This document shows, piece after piece, positions 31,488 through 40,421 of a DNA stretch of 64,000 bases. Both the position numbers and the translations under genes were made by a program. This DNA is from Mycolicibacterium moriokaense. Lineage in GTDB: Bacteria > Actinomycetota > Actinomycetes > Mycobacteriales > Mycobacteriaceae. Below the pieces are notes generated by a model, which did not search any database, had not been told where the DNA came from, and worked only from the letters and a program-made list of their open reading frames with translations. Each line of letters opens with the position of its first letter. Position 1 is the stretch's first letter. The DNA lies in the NCBI RefSeq assembly GCF_003201655.1, contig NZ_QJJU01000006.1:124001-188000 (forward strand), given 5' to 3'.

Positions 31488-32093
31488 TCAACTATCGGCT
31501 GGTGGTCGGTGTTGTTCGATGAGGGTGCGGGCCATGTCCTTGGCGCGGTGCGCAGCCTCGAGGTCGCCTTCGGTGGCGGAGATGATGGAGCCCTTCATCA
31601 GGATGTGCCACGACCGAGCGAAGTTGTCAGGGTCGTGCAGGCCGGCGGCTTCGGCGCGTTGGCGCACGATCGAGCGGATGTTGTCCAGGTGTTGGATGCT
31701 GGCTTTTCCCGCGGGGTGAGTGGCGCCCAGCTCGATCAGCACGTTGATGAACGAGCAGCCATCGAAGCCTTCATGCTTTCGGAACCAGTCGTGGAACACA
31801 TCGAAGATGGCCAGCAACTGCTCTTCGGGGGTGTCTCCACGCAGCCGCGATTGCTCCTCGATTAGGTCAAAGGTCCAGAGTTGTTCGCGACGCTGCAGCA
31901 CCGCCAACACCAGATCGTTTTTGGTGGGGAAGTGCCGGTACATGGTGGCCTTGGCGACCTGGGACTGGCTGATGATCTCGTCGATGCCCACCGCGCGGAC
32001 CCCGCGCCGGGTGAAGAGCGCATAGGCCGAGCTGACAATTCGTTCGCGCGCCCCCACGGCCGGGCTGGGCGGCGCAGCGTCCTTGATGTCCAT
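31488..32093 (-). CDS. TetR-family transcriptional regulator
   Basis: The 201-residue protein has a canonical N-terminal helix-turn-helix (IDEIISQSQVAKATMYRHFP, residues about 37-57) and a helical effector domain with FDGCSFINVLIELGATHPAG, typical of one large TetR subgroup. It is divergent from the STAS/lipoprotein pair. An 18-base palindrome lies 25 bases upstream of its start (32118-32135), so it probably represses itself and perhaps the divergent genes. The ligand is unknown. Confidence 0.92.
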   Translation of the reverse strand: MDIKDAAPPSPAVGARERIVSSAYALFTRRGVRAVGIDEIISQSQVAKATMYRHFPTKNDLVLAVLQRREQLWTFDLIEEQSRLRGDTPEEQLLAIFDVFHDWFRKHEGFDGCSFINVLIELGATHPAGKASIQHLDNIRSIVRQRAEAAGLHDPDNFARSWHILMKGSIISATEGDLEAAHRAKDMARTLIEQHRPPADS

Positions 32094-32117
32094 CGGAAAG
32101 TCTCACGATACCACGGT

Positions 32118-32135
32118 AGACAGACCGTTCTGTCT
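32118..32135. promoter_or_regulatory. TetR operator candidate
   Basis: AGACAGACCGTTCTGTCT has perfect 7-base arms (AGACAGA/TCTGTCT) around four bases, the usual form of TetR operators. It is placed between the TetR gene and the divergent STAS gene and could control both directions. Confidence 0.7.
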
Positions 32136-32235
32136 CTGTTATCAATGAGAGACCGAGGAACACCAATTGTCGGTCTTCAGAATCAGGACAGGCATTGCCA
32201 AACGGCGCCGAGGCGCCAGAGATTTGGAGTGCACC

Positions 32236-32667
32236 ATGTCCACTGCTATCGCACCTTTCCATGCCCCTCCGCTGCTGAGCGCCAGTCTGGTCACCCAGAT
32301 GTACGGTGCGGGCAGCACGCTACGCGCAGCGATTGAGCGCAACGGCACCACAGTGCTGCTATCTGCCGGCGGCGAAGTCGACGCGGCCAATGAACACATC
32401 TGGCGGCGCCTGCTTGGCGAAGCCGCCACAGCGACGGCGGCGCCCGGAACGCTGGTCATCGACACCAACGGACTGGACTTCATGGGTGGCTGCGCATACG
32501 CCGCGTTGGCCGAGCAGGCTGACCGCTGCCGTATCCGAGGGATCAATCTCTGCCTCGTGAGCGCTCAACGGATCGTGGCGCGCGTCGTGGGTGTCATGAA
32601 TCTGGACAGGCAGCTTCCGATCTATCACAACGTGGACGCCGTGCTGATGGCGATAGGCCCACGATGA
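32236..32667 (+). CDS. STAS-domain protein, anti-sigma-factor antagonist type
   Basis: The 143-residue protein matches the STAS fold: TTVLLSAGGEVDAANEHIWR, then GTLVIDTNGLDFMGGCAYAA, then GINLCLVSAQRIVARVVGVM. In the second block the phosphorylatable Ser of anti-anti-sigma factors is replaced by Gly or Cys (DFMGGCAY), so regulation may differ from the SpoIIAA type. The start is the ATG at 32236. Its stop overlaps the following lipoprotein gene by ATGA. Confidence 0.85.
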   Translation: MSTAIAPFHAPPLLSASLVTQMYGAGSTLRAAIERNGTTVLLSAGGEVDAANEHIWRRLLGEAATATAAPGTLVIDTNGLDFMGGCAYAALAEQADRCRIRGINLCLVSAQRIVARVVGVMNLDRQLPIYHNVDAVLMAIGPR

Positions 32668-32942
32668 AGCATTTGGCACCCGCGACGATCGCGATCGCGC
32701 TGCTGCTGTCGAGCGGATGTTCGGCCTCAGAAGTCATCAACACCGGTGGCGACACAAAGTGCAAAGACTTCACTGCCCAGGACGAGAAGAAGCAGAACGA
32801 TGAGATCAGCAAGATGCTCAAAGACAAAAGCGGCGCCGAACCGAACAATCTGGAGATCACGGCAACACGCGCGTCGGCGTTGATCTACTGCCAATCGGTC
32901 GGCACGCAAGACACGAAGATTTCTGATGCACCACACGGCTGA
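32664..32942 (+). CDS. Small lipoprotein, HdeA-like
   Basis: The 92-residue protein has a lipoprotein signal peptide ending in the lipobox LSSGC at residue 19 (MKHLAPATIAIALLLSSGC). The mature part has two further cysteines (TKCKDF and LIYCQS) placed as in HdeA-type acid-stress chaperones, with helices DEKKQNDEISKMLKDK and ITATRASALIYCQ between. A periplasmic chaperone role is possible but inferred. It is co-translated with the STAS gene. Confidence 0.78.
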   Translation: MKHLAPATIAIALLLSSGCSASEVINTGGDTKCKDFTAQDEKKQNDEISKMLKDKSGAEPNNLEITATRASALIYCQSVGTQDTKISDAPHG

Positions 32943-33056
32943 CCGAAAGGATGCGGACTCGCAAAGAGCACCGAATCCCATCCTCGCGGCTGGGCAGGTT
33001 TGCGTGAACGGCCTTTGCAGAGGGTACAAGCTCTGGCAACAGCGAGAGGAACCCCG

Positions 33057-33221
33057 ATGGACGGCGGTGCCAGTGCAGGCGGTAGGCGGATGACGATCTG
33101 TCCGGTGTGCGGATACCCAAGTGCCGGCGTATGCGCCTCTTGTAGCCAAATCTTCCCAGCCGACCCCGCCGATCTAACGACGAACGCTGTCACTGTGTCG
33201 CACCTCAATCCAGCTGGCTAG
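33057..33221 (+). CDS. Small zinc-ribbon protein
   Basis: The 54-residue frame starts at an ATG with AGAGGAAC upstream. It contains CPVCGYPSAGVCASC, two CxxC knuckles that form a zinc ribbon. The remainder is short and polar. Function unknown. The ribosome site and the intact metal motif argue that it is real despite its size. Confidence 0.6.
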   Translation: MDGGASAGGRRMTICPVCGYPSAGVCASCSQIFPADPADLTTNAVTVSHLNPAG

Positions 33222-33345
33222 CAAGCGCACACGGAGTTCGCCATCCCGCTCCAAACTCTGGTCCAGATGGTCCCAATGACGCGGGCTGCCGGCCGAATGC
33301 CGGAAACCCACGCGGTGCTTGATGCGCTAGCGCGACGTGTGACAG

Positions 33346-33385
33346 GAGCAGGCCCGTCACCCTAGGGATGGTGACGAGCCTGCTC
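33346..33385. terminator. Long hairpin terminator
   Basis: GAGCAGGC pairs with GCCTGCTC, and inside it GTCACC with GGTGAC, giving an extended stem over 40 bases. It lies between the rightward zinc-ribbon gene and the end of the leftward DUF6131 gene, so it may stop transcription from both sides. Confidence 0.8.
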
Positions 33386-33412
33386 AGTCAGGCCACTGAT
33401 CGCGGCGTGACG

Positions 33413-33568
33413 TCAAAACCAGACTTTTCGGCCACCGACCGGACGCCCGACTGCGCCGAGTACCCACAGCACGACTCCGATCACAACAAGGATTCCGCCG
33501 AGGGTGTAGAGGATCGAGATACCTGCGAAGTAACCGATCAGCAGAAGGATTACACCTAGAACAATCAT
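33413..33568 (-). CDS. DUF6131-family small membrane protein
   Basis: The 51-residue protein is a pair of short transmembrane helices (MIVLGVILLLIGYFAGISIL and LGGILVVIGVVLWVLGAVG) with a basic tail (GRPVGGRKVWF). This matches a small membrane protein family common in actinobacteria. AGGAG precedes the ATG at 33568. Function unknown. Confidence 0.85.
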   Translation of the reverse strand: MIVLGVILLLIGYFAGISILYTLGGILVVIGVVLWVLGAVGRPVGGRKVWF

Positions 33569-33694
33569 GGGACGCTCCTGGAGGTTTGGCGGCCCCGGGG
33601 TGGCGCCGTTGTTATTGCCGTATACCCACGAGAGGGCCCGGTTAAGCCCTGGCGCGACACGAGTGGCCACGAAGCTGACGTAGCTCCGCCCGCG

Positions 33695-34252
33695 CTACTT
33701 CTTGTTCTGCGGAAGTCGGCAGCCGGTGTAGCCAGAGACAACCACGTTGCCCTTATAAGAGAACTTGATGAAGACCCCGGCTGGGCCGGTGAACCAGACA
33801 TCGTGCTTGCCGGGTTCGTCTTGCATGACCTGGACGTCCGTCGCACCTAGTTTGGCCGCAGCGTCTTTGGCGATCTGGAGAAGTCCGGTCCACTGCTGCT
33901 CTGAGACGGCAACATTTTCCGCGACGCTGTTCGGCAGGAAGTATCGCTTCCCATCGGTCTGCTCGTACGGCGCCTCGCAGTTGCCGGTGTCTTCGTTACT
34001 ACCCGTTGTCCATACGATTCCGGGGATCGTTTTACTTGCCGCCGTGGTGATTTGGTCGACAGTAGCTTGAACCTGTTTCGTGGTGTCCTCTAACGATGGC
34101 AGACAGTTCAGTTCGTTGAGCGCGTTCGTCGCCGCGGTGGACGGAGAGGGCGGATCTGGCTGGGACACGTGACATCCTGTCGTGGTGATGGCGATGGTCG
34201 CGACCACAGCCGCGAGCAATCCATAGTGGGCGGTGTTGGTAGGAAGGGTCAT
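33695..34252 (-). CDS. LppA-like lipoprotein
   Basis: The 185-residue protein has a signal peptide with lipobox ITTTGC at about residue 26 (YGLLAAVVATIAITTTGCHV). The mature part has paired cysteines (LNCLPS, GNCEAP, YTGCRLP) and a beta-rich end (KHDVWFTGPAGVFIKFSY). In M. tuberculosis the lppA gene lies beside the DUF1023 protein Rv2542, the same arrangement as here, so I call it LppA-like. It begins 7 bases after the hydrolase frame ends. Surface-exposed; function unknown. Confidence 0.75.
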   Translation of the reverse strand: MTLPTNTAHYGLLAAVVATIAITTTGCHVSQPDPPSPSTAATNALNELNCLPSLEDTTKQVQATVDQITTAASKTIPGIVWTTGSNEDTGNCEAPYEQTDGKRYFLPNSVAENVAVSEQQWTGLLQIAKDAAAKLGATDVQVMQDEPGKHDVWFTGPAGVFIKFSYKGNVVVSGYTGCRLPQNKK

Positions 34253-34259
34253 TCTGTCC

Positions 34260-36096
34260 CTACTTCTGCTCGACCGCGTCATCGCTGAGCCCAGCGATGA
34301 CGGCGGCAATGTTGTAGTTGGTTGTCCTCGGTAGCCCGTCGCTGCTGAAGCGGGGATAGTCGCTATGGCCATGAGCCCCTTCAAGACTCAGGGTGCCACC
34401 GATGCCATCTGGCACAACCTCTGCACCGGTCGCCAGGTGAGTGAAGTTGGGATTGGTCGCCGGGTTCGGCCCGAACTGCCCCGCGCCCGTGAGATCAAGG
34501 GTACGCAGGGTCGATTCGGCCACCGAACGAAGCGGTTCCGGCAATGCGTCAGCCGCAGCGTGTGCCCATGGCGGCGCGTCGTACACCTGCTGGATCGGAT
34601 CATCTGGGGTCTCCATGGTGAAAACGTGTCCAGGCTGCAGGTGCAATTGTTCGGGTGTTGAGGCTTCGATGCCTGGTGAGCCATAAAAGATGGCATTGGT
34701 CACGCCATGGTTGCCGGGTTCCTGCAATGCCAGTCCAGTGGTCAGCGAGCCGTAGGAGTGGCCGATCGCCGTGAGTTCCGTCGGCACACCTTGGTGGCTG
34801 GCCCCTATGCCGTCGCAGAACCCTGCGAGGTCGTGCGCGCCGGCGTGGGCGAGATTATCGTGGCTGACGCCCCACACACCGTCGAGGGAACCCTTTGCGT
34901 CGTCCCAGCCCGGAACCTGTGGCGCGTCATAGCCAATCCAGGCGATAGTCGACACTGAATCAAGGGCATGGCCGGGTGTGTTCTGCAACTGCCGCAGCGA
35001 TTCCTGCCGCAAGTTCGTTGCCTCTTCAGTCATGCTCCCGATGCTGCCGTGGACCGTGGTGTTGAGTCCTGGTGTCGTGACGGAGACGTGCTGCGCGGTG
35101 TCGGGGTCGCCGATGGCGATGGCGGCGTGCGCTTGGCTGCCGCTATGGGTGTCAAGCAGCATCAGTTTGCGGTTGGGGTTGTCCCCAACCGCCTTGTCGA
35201 CGGCTTGCAGATCGGGCAGGAACTTGGCTCCGTTGAGGGCGTCGTTGTATTGCCGTTGCCATGCTTCATATTTCAGCCGGTCGTCGAATATGGCTCCGGG
35301 CTTGTTCGGCGGCGGAATGTTCTGCCCTTGCGCCCAGTCTGGATGCTGGTTCTTTAGGGCATCGGCGCTTGCCTGAACGGCCCGCGCTTGGTTGAGCTCA
35401 TCGCCAAGTGCCAACCGGTTGTAGTAGTCGCGGTCGACGGTCGGCATACCGTTGTGGTTGCCGATCGAGTGGTCGCGTTGGTAGAGCGCGTCTTTTTCTT
35501 CGGGGGTGAGCTTCCCACAGGTCGTGGAATTGCTTCGGATCATCAGGCAACGGCTTGGACAAAGCCTCCAGGACATCGGGGCGGATCTCTGGGTGCCCTG
35601 CTGCGTTCGCATCGTTACCGGCTGAAGCGATCGCTTGGGCCAGATCGGCATCCGCCTTGTTCGCAGCGGCCAGCAAGTCCTTGATGCGCACTTCGAGATC
35701 CGCTTGCTGTAAGGCATAGATCGGGTCGCCGACTTTGGCTTTATCCAGAGGGGTGACCTGCCCGGTGACCGGGTCGACATGAAAGCCCTCTTGTTGGGCA
35801 TCGCTGTTGATGCGTTGCAGCGTCGCGCGCACGCGTTCGATCTCATCGGCGGCACTGCCGGTGGCGGCCGATACCCGCGCCATTTCCTCGCCATGGGCCG
35901 CCAGATAGGCGCTCAACTTGTCGAGTGATGCCTTGGCCGAATCTCCTCCGCTGCCTTGCCAACTGGCGATGAGCGGCAACTTGCTCAGGCCACCTGCGAC
36001 CTCATCGGCGCTGGCGCCGCGTTTAGCTAGGGCCTTTGACACGTCGCGGATCGCTGATGCGTCCCAATGTTCGATGTCTGCCAAGGTGATTGGCAT
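34260..36096 (-). pseudogene. DUF1023 alpha/beta hydrolase, disrupted by a frameshift
   Basis: Two frames make one protein. The N-terminal part (from 36096) is a WXG-like helical domain, MPITLADIEHWDASAIRDVS to DDPKQFHDLW. The C-terminal part is a DUF1023 alpha/beta hydrolase with the nucleophile elbow LTAIGHSYGSLTTG and KLTPEEKDALYQRDHSIGNH at its start. The frames meet near 35514-35516 (CCC on the + strand, GGG in the gene): LW in one frame, then GKLTPEEK in the other. Two more G residues would restore the reading. Related M. tuberculosis Rv2542 lies in an lppA cluster. A sequencing error in the G-run cannot be excluded. Confidence 0.75.
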
Positions 36097-36395
36097 TAGA
36101 GCTGGCGGTCCAACTTTTCGGCGCTGTTGGCATCCGTGCGTTCATAACCTGCCGCCGCGTTCCTGAAGGCTTCGCCGTGGGCGGCGATATCGCCGCACAG
36201 CTCCACGGTCACGGCCCGCCACTCGGCAAGTTTTGTCTGTAGCGCTGCTGCGGACGCTCCGACCCAACCGGCTTGTGCTTCTTCGATGGCGCCATTTGCG
36301 GCGGTGTGGGCGGCGAGTAGCTCCCCGTGATGCATGTCCAAGTGATCCGACGACATGCGGAGGTCGACCGGATCCACCTTCACGGGGTCGGCCAT
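36096..36395 (-). CDS. WXG100-like secreted protein
   Basis: The 99-residue helical hairpin protein begins MADPVKVDPVDLRMSSDHLD and has WVG in the expected turn (AQAGWVGASAAALQTKLAEW). It ends with YERTDANSAEKL, similar to the YxxxD/E export signal of ESX substrates. Such proteins leave by type VII secretion and often accompany DUF1023 hydrolases. Its stop overlaps the hydrolase start by one base (TAATG), so they are co-translated. No ESX machinery is in the window. Confidence 0.8.
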   Translation of the reverse strand: MADPVKVDPVDLRMSSDHLDMHHGELLAAHTAANGAIEEAQAGWVGASAAALQTKLAEWRAVTVELCGDIAAHGEAFRNAAAGYERTDANSAEKLDRQL

Positions 36396-36506
36396 CACAC
36401 ACGCCTCCTCACATGCCGGGCAGACACGGGACGAACTCAGAATACTGTCGCCTGGGAGGAGCCGTTTGCGCAAATTTGCTCTGCCGATGGGGGCGAAACC
36501 ACTCGC

Positions 36507-39500
36507 CTAGCCCGGCTCGCCGTCGTACGACAGAGACTCGAGCATAATCGGCACCAGCTGGTCGACCACCGGCTGATGAAGCAACGACCTGTGGCTGCCG
36601 GGCAGGTGATGCACTGTCACCGAACCGTCGTGGAATTGGTCCCAGCCGAGCACGTCCTCGCCGACGAACGCGGCCGTGCCCTCGGTGACGAACAGGTGCA
36701 GCGGCACCGTGTGGCCCCGCCTGTCGTAGCGGCAGGTGATGTCCCGGCCGAGTCCCGGGTCGAATTGCCTCACCAGCGGTGGGCCGTCTAGGCGGCTGAG
36801 AGTTCGCCGCATGACCTCGCTGTACTTGGCCCACTGTTCACGCACTGGCAGCCGATACACCCTGCGCAGCCGGCCCAAGGCCGTCCGGAACTGGCGCGTT
36901 GTATGCGGTGGCGGCGTGTCGAGGATGCCGAGCCAGCTGACTTCTTCCCCCGCCTCGATGAGTTGCCAAGCGAGTTCGTACGCCACGATCGCACCCGCCG
37001 AGTATCCGACGAGTGCATACGGTCCGTGCGGCTGCCGTTCGCGGATGTCCGGAAGCAACTCTCCCGCCAGCCACTCGATCCCGCGCGAGCGGTCGAACTG
37101 TTCTTCCGGCACCGGCAGCATCAGCGGGTGCACGGGTTGGTTCGACCCCCACTGCGCGGCAAAGTGCCTCACGCTCACCGCGCTCGGATAATCCGGGAAG
37201 ATGAAGTGCACCGGCGGCACAGTGTCGGTTTCGCTATGGTCGTCGAAGCTCGGATCTCGAACCAGTGCAGCGAGATTCGCGACCGTTCTGCCGCTCTCGA
37301 CGAATATGGACAACGACAGCGAAATTCCGAACGTCCGCTGCGTCTCGTAGATAAGCCGCACGGCCAACAGCGAGTGGCCGCCCATATCGAAGAAGTCGGT
37401 GTTGACATCGGTGACGGACACGCCGAGGAGCTCCATCCACAGCTCTGCGACGCGACGTTCCACATCGTCGCGAGGACCCTGGTCACCCCGACGCGCGCCT
37501 CGCTGCGGTGAGGGCGCGGGCAGTGCGGTCTTGTCGAGTTTGCCTGTCGCCGTGGTGGGGAACGCGTCCAGATGTACGAACGCACTGGGCACCATGTACT
37601 CGGGAAGGTGGCGACGTAGCCAGTCGCGCGCCACGCCGTCGTCCGGCTGCTCGCCGATCACGTACGCCACCAACTGCCGCTCGCCGTTTGGCGCCTCCCG
37701 CGCGACGACTGCACAGGCCTTCACGTCTGGATGCTCAGACAGGGTGGTTTCGATCTCGGCGGGCTCGATGCGGATGCCTCTGATCTTCACCTGTTCGTCG
37801 AAGCGGCCCAGGTGTTGCAGTCGGCCGTCAGGCAGGAACCTGCCGCGGTCGCCTGTGCGATACACCAATTCGTTTCTGTCGCAGGGTTCATTGACGAAGC
37901 GGAGCTTTTGTTCGTCGGGTCGATTCAGGTAGCCGCGTGACACCCCGACGCCGCCGATCGCGACCTCTCCAGGGACGCCGATCGGCTGGACTCGGCCGCG
38001 TTGGTCGACGACGTGAATCCGCACGCCGGGAAACGGGGTCCCCACCGTGACCGTCTGGCCGGGTTCCACACGTGCGGCCCCCGCATTGACGGTGACCTCC
38101 GTCGGACCCCACGCGTTCCAGACCGCGGCGCATCGCTGCAGCAGGTCCTCGGCAAGTGCATCGGTGAGCGTTTCACCCGCGCACGCCGCCTTGAGCCGAC
38201 GATCACCGCTCCAGCCCGACGCGATGAGTGCGGCCCATGCGGTCGGCGTCGCCATCATGTATGTGGCGTCGCTATCCGAGATAAGGCGCGCCAGTGCAAC
38301 TGGATCCATCACTTGATCTTCAGTGGCGAGCACCAGACGGGCTCCGCAGCCTAGAGCGCACAGGATGTCGCCGATACAGACGTCGAATATCACCGAAGAC
38401 ACGGATAGCACGGTGTCGGATGCGTCGACGCCGAAGGTTTGAAGATGGGTGCGCATCACGTTGGTGAAGTTGCGATGCTCCAACAGCACACCTTTGGGGC
38501 GTCCAGTGGAGCCGGACGTGTACATCACACAAGCGAGGTCCCTTGGCGAGACGGCGACGGGTTCGAAATCGTCGGCCGTGGCCGCCCGGCCCGGCAGATC
38601 CTTCTCGGTGAGGACGACGGCCGCGCCGGCGTCATCGATTCGGAAGTCGTTGCGCACTGCGGGGTGCCGTGGGTCGAGTGGCAGGAAGGCCGCGCCGGCC
38701 TTGAGGATTCCCAGCAGCGCGGCCACCAGATCAGTCGATCGGTGAAGCAGTGCGGCCACCACCGAGTCTCGCCCGACGCCCCTGGCCATGAGCTGTGCGG
38801 CGATCGCTGCCGCGCGCTGGTCCAGTTGCCGGTAGGTCAGCGCCTCGTCGCCGACCTGGACGGCCACTGCTTCCGGCGTGCGCTCCACCTGGGACCGCAG
38901 CAGATCGTTGATGGTCTCCGACGAAATACCTTCTACTGCCGGCGGATTCCAACAGAGCTGTCGCGCTCGATCGTCTGCCGTTACGAGGTCGTGGTCAGTC
39001 ATGGCGATACCGGGCTGCCGTGCGGCGGCTTCGACTAGCCTGCGCCAGTGTTGGGTCATTTCGTATGCTGTTTCACGTTCGAACAACTCGGTGCTGAAGA
39101 AGAGTCGGCCGGTGATGTGACCCTCAGGCCGCTCGGTCAACTCGATGTTGATGTCGGACTTCGTTGCCGCCACTGCATCGCTGACCTCGGACTCCATCAC
39201 GTGCAGCGACCACTCGTCGGTTGGTGCGGTCAACGGAGGCCGCAGCACCAGCGCGGCCTGAAAGAGCGGATCATTGCGCGGATCTCGCGGCGCGTCGAGT
39301 TCGCCCACCAGAGTCTCGAACGGCACTGCGTCGCTCACCGCGTCGGTGACCACCTCGCGCATCCGTTCCATCAGCGTGGTGAACGTCTCCCGGCCCGAGA
39401 CTTCGCAACGCACGACCAGCGGGGTCACGCAGTAGCCCGCCACCATCGAGAGGCCCTTGCGGTAACGCAAGTCGTGCGGGGTGCCGAATGCGACGTCGTG

Positions 39501-40421
39501 TGAACCCGTGTAGCTGTGCAACCACCACGCATTGACCGCCGCGAGCGCGTGGAAGAGTGTGGCCCCGACCTCTTGGGCGGCGTTACGCAGTCTCTCGACG
39601 GTGCCGTGCTCGATGAGGAAGGGGATCGTGCCGCCCGCGAAGCGCCGACGAGACGATCGCGGGTGGTCAACGGGAAGCTCCGTCGGCACCAAACCGTCAA
39701 GGCGGCCACGCCAGCGCTCGATTCGGTTTGCCACATCCTGCCCGGTCACCCAATCCCGTTCCCAGACCGTGTAATCGGAGTACTGCGCCTCAGGTTCCGG
39801 CAGTGACGCCGTCCCGCCCGCTGTGTAGTCGCGATACAGAGTGACGAACTCCGGGAACAGGACGCTGTGCAGCGTCACCCCGTCGACGAGCAGATGATGC
39901 ATGGTGAGGTACAGCCGGTGGTCCTCATCGGTGATCCGGATAAGCCGGGCGCGCAGGAGCGGACCGTGTGCCAGATCGTAGGGCGCCGCGGTGTCGGCGG
40001 CCGCGACACCGATCGCGCGGCGCTGGGCTTCGTGCGGGTCGCAGTGCGACAGATCCAGCAGCGGGACATCGATTTTCGTTGGCTCGTGCACAATTTGACT
40101 GGGGACGCCGTCGAGGACCGCAAATGTCGTTCGTAGCGACTCGTGCCGTCGGACTACCTCGGTGAGCGCCCGACGCACCGCAGTGATGTCCAGTGCACCG
40201 GTTTTGCGGATCGACACTAACTCGTTGTAGGCGCGCGAGTCCGGCTCGAGTTGGCTGAGATACCAGAGCTGATTCTGCGAAACCGACAGTGGCAGCGGGC
40301 CGGACCGTGTGTGCGGCGAGCGGGACGGCGGCGATTCGGCATCGCCCGAGCTGCCGACACTCAGCCGTTTCTCGAGCACAGCACGGCGTAGTTTGTCGAG
40401 GTACTCCGTGTCAGAGGTCAT
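36507..40421 (-). CDS. Nonribosomal peptide synthetase, C-A-T-TE
   Basis: The 1304-residue terminating module contains four domains. The condensation domain (about 50-480) has the active site MHHLLVDG. The adenylation domain (about 510-990) has YTSGSTGRPKGVLLEH and, near its end, TGKLDK. The carrier domain (about 1010-1080) has DFFDMGGHSLLAV with the phosphopantetheine Ser. The thioesterase (about 1110-1300) has YALVGYSAGAIVAYEL and the late His in LPGSHRSL. In the pocket, Asp235 is kept, but the code I read (D-V-G-M-A-A-A-V-N-K) is not one I can assign. It is the last gene of an operon overlapping the P450 by ATGA; it would join and release a short peptide. Confidence 0.93.
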   Translation of the reverse strand: MTSDTEYLDKLRRAVLEKRLSVGSSGDAESPPSRSPHTRSGPLPLSVSQNQLWYLSQLEPDSRAYNELVSIRKTGALDITAVRRALTEVVRRHESLRTTFAVLDGVPSQIVHEPTKIDVPLLDLSHCDPHEAQRRAIGVAAADTAAPYDLAHGPLLRARLIRITDEDHRLYLTMHHLLVDGVTLHSVLFPEFVTLYRDYTAGGTASLPEPEAQYSDYTVWERDWVTGQDVANRIERWRGRLDGLVPTELPVDHPRSSRRRFAGGTIPFLIEHGTVERLRNAAQEVGATLFHALAAVNAWWLHSYTGSHDVAFGTPHDLRYRKGLSMVAGYCVTPLVVRCEVSGRETFTTLMERMREVVTDAVSDAVPFETLVGELDAPRDPRNDPLFQAALVLRPPLTAPTDEWSLHVMESEVSDAVAATKSDINIELTERPEGHITGRLFFSTELFERETAYEMTQHWRRLVEAAARQPGIAMTDHDLVTADDRARQLCWNPPAVEGISSETINDLLRSQVERTPEAVAVQVGDEALTYRQLDQRAAAIAAQLMARGVGRDSVVAALLHRSTDLVAALLGILKAGAAFLPLDPRHPAVRNDFRIDDAGAAVVLTEKDLPGRAATADDFEPVAVSPRDLACVMYTSGSTGRPKGVLLEHRNFTNVMRTHLQTFGVDASDTVLSVSSVIFDVCIGDILCALGCGARLVLATEDQVMDPVALARLISDSDATYMMATPTAWAALIASGWSGDRRLKAACAGETLTDALAEDLLQRCAAVWNAWGPTEVTVNAGAARVEPGQTVTVGTPFPGVRIHVVDQRGRVQPIGVPGEVAIGGVGVSRGYLNRPDEQKLRFVNEPCDRNELVYRTGDRGRFLPDGRLQHLGRFDEQVKIRGIRIEPAEIETTLSEHPDVKACAVVAREAPNGERQLVAYVIGEQPDDGVARDWLRRHLPEYMVPSAFVHLDAFPTTATGKLDKTALPAPSPQRGARRGDQGPRDDVERRVAELWMELLGVSVTDVNTDFFDMGGHSLLAVRLIYETQRTFGISLSLSIFVESGRTVANLAALVRDPSFDDHSETDTVPPVHFIFPDYPSAVSVRHFAAQWGSNQPVHPLMLPVPEEQFDRSRGIEWLAGELLPDIRERQPHGPYALVGYSAGAIVAYELAWQLIEAGEEVSWLGILDTPPPHTTRQFRTALGRLRRVYRLPVREQWAKYSEVMRRTLSRLDGPPLVRQFDPGLGRDITCRYDRRGHTVPLHLFVTEGTAAFVGEDVLGWDQFHDGSVTVHHLPGSHRSLLHQPVVDQLVPIMLESLSYDGEPG

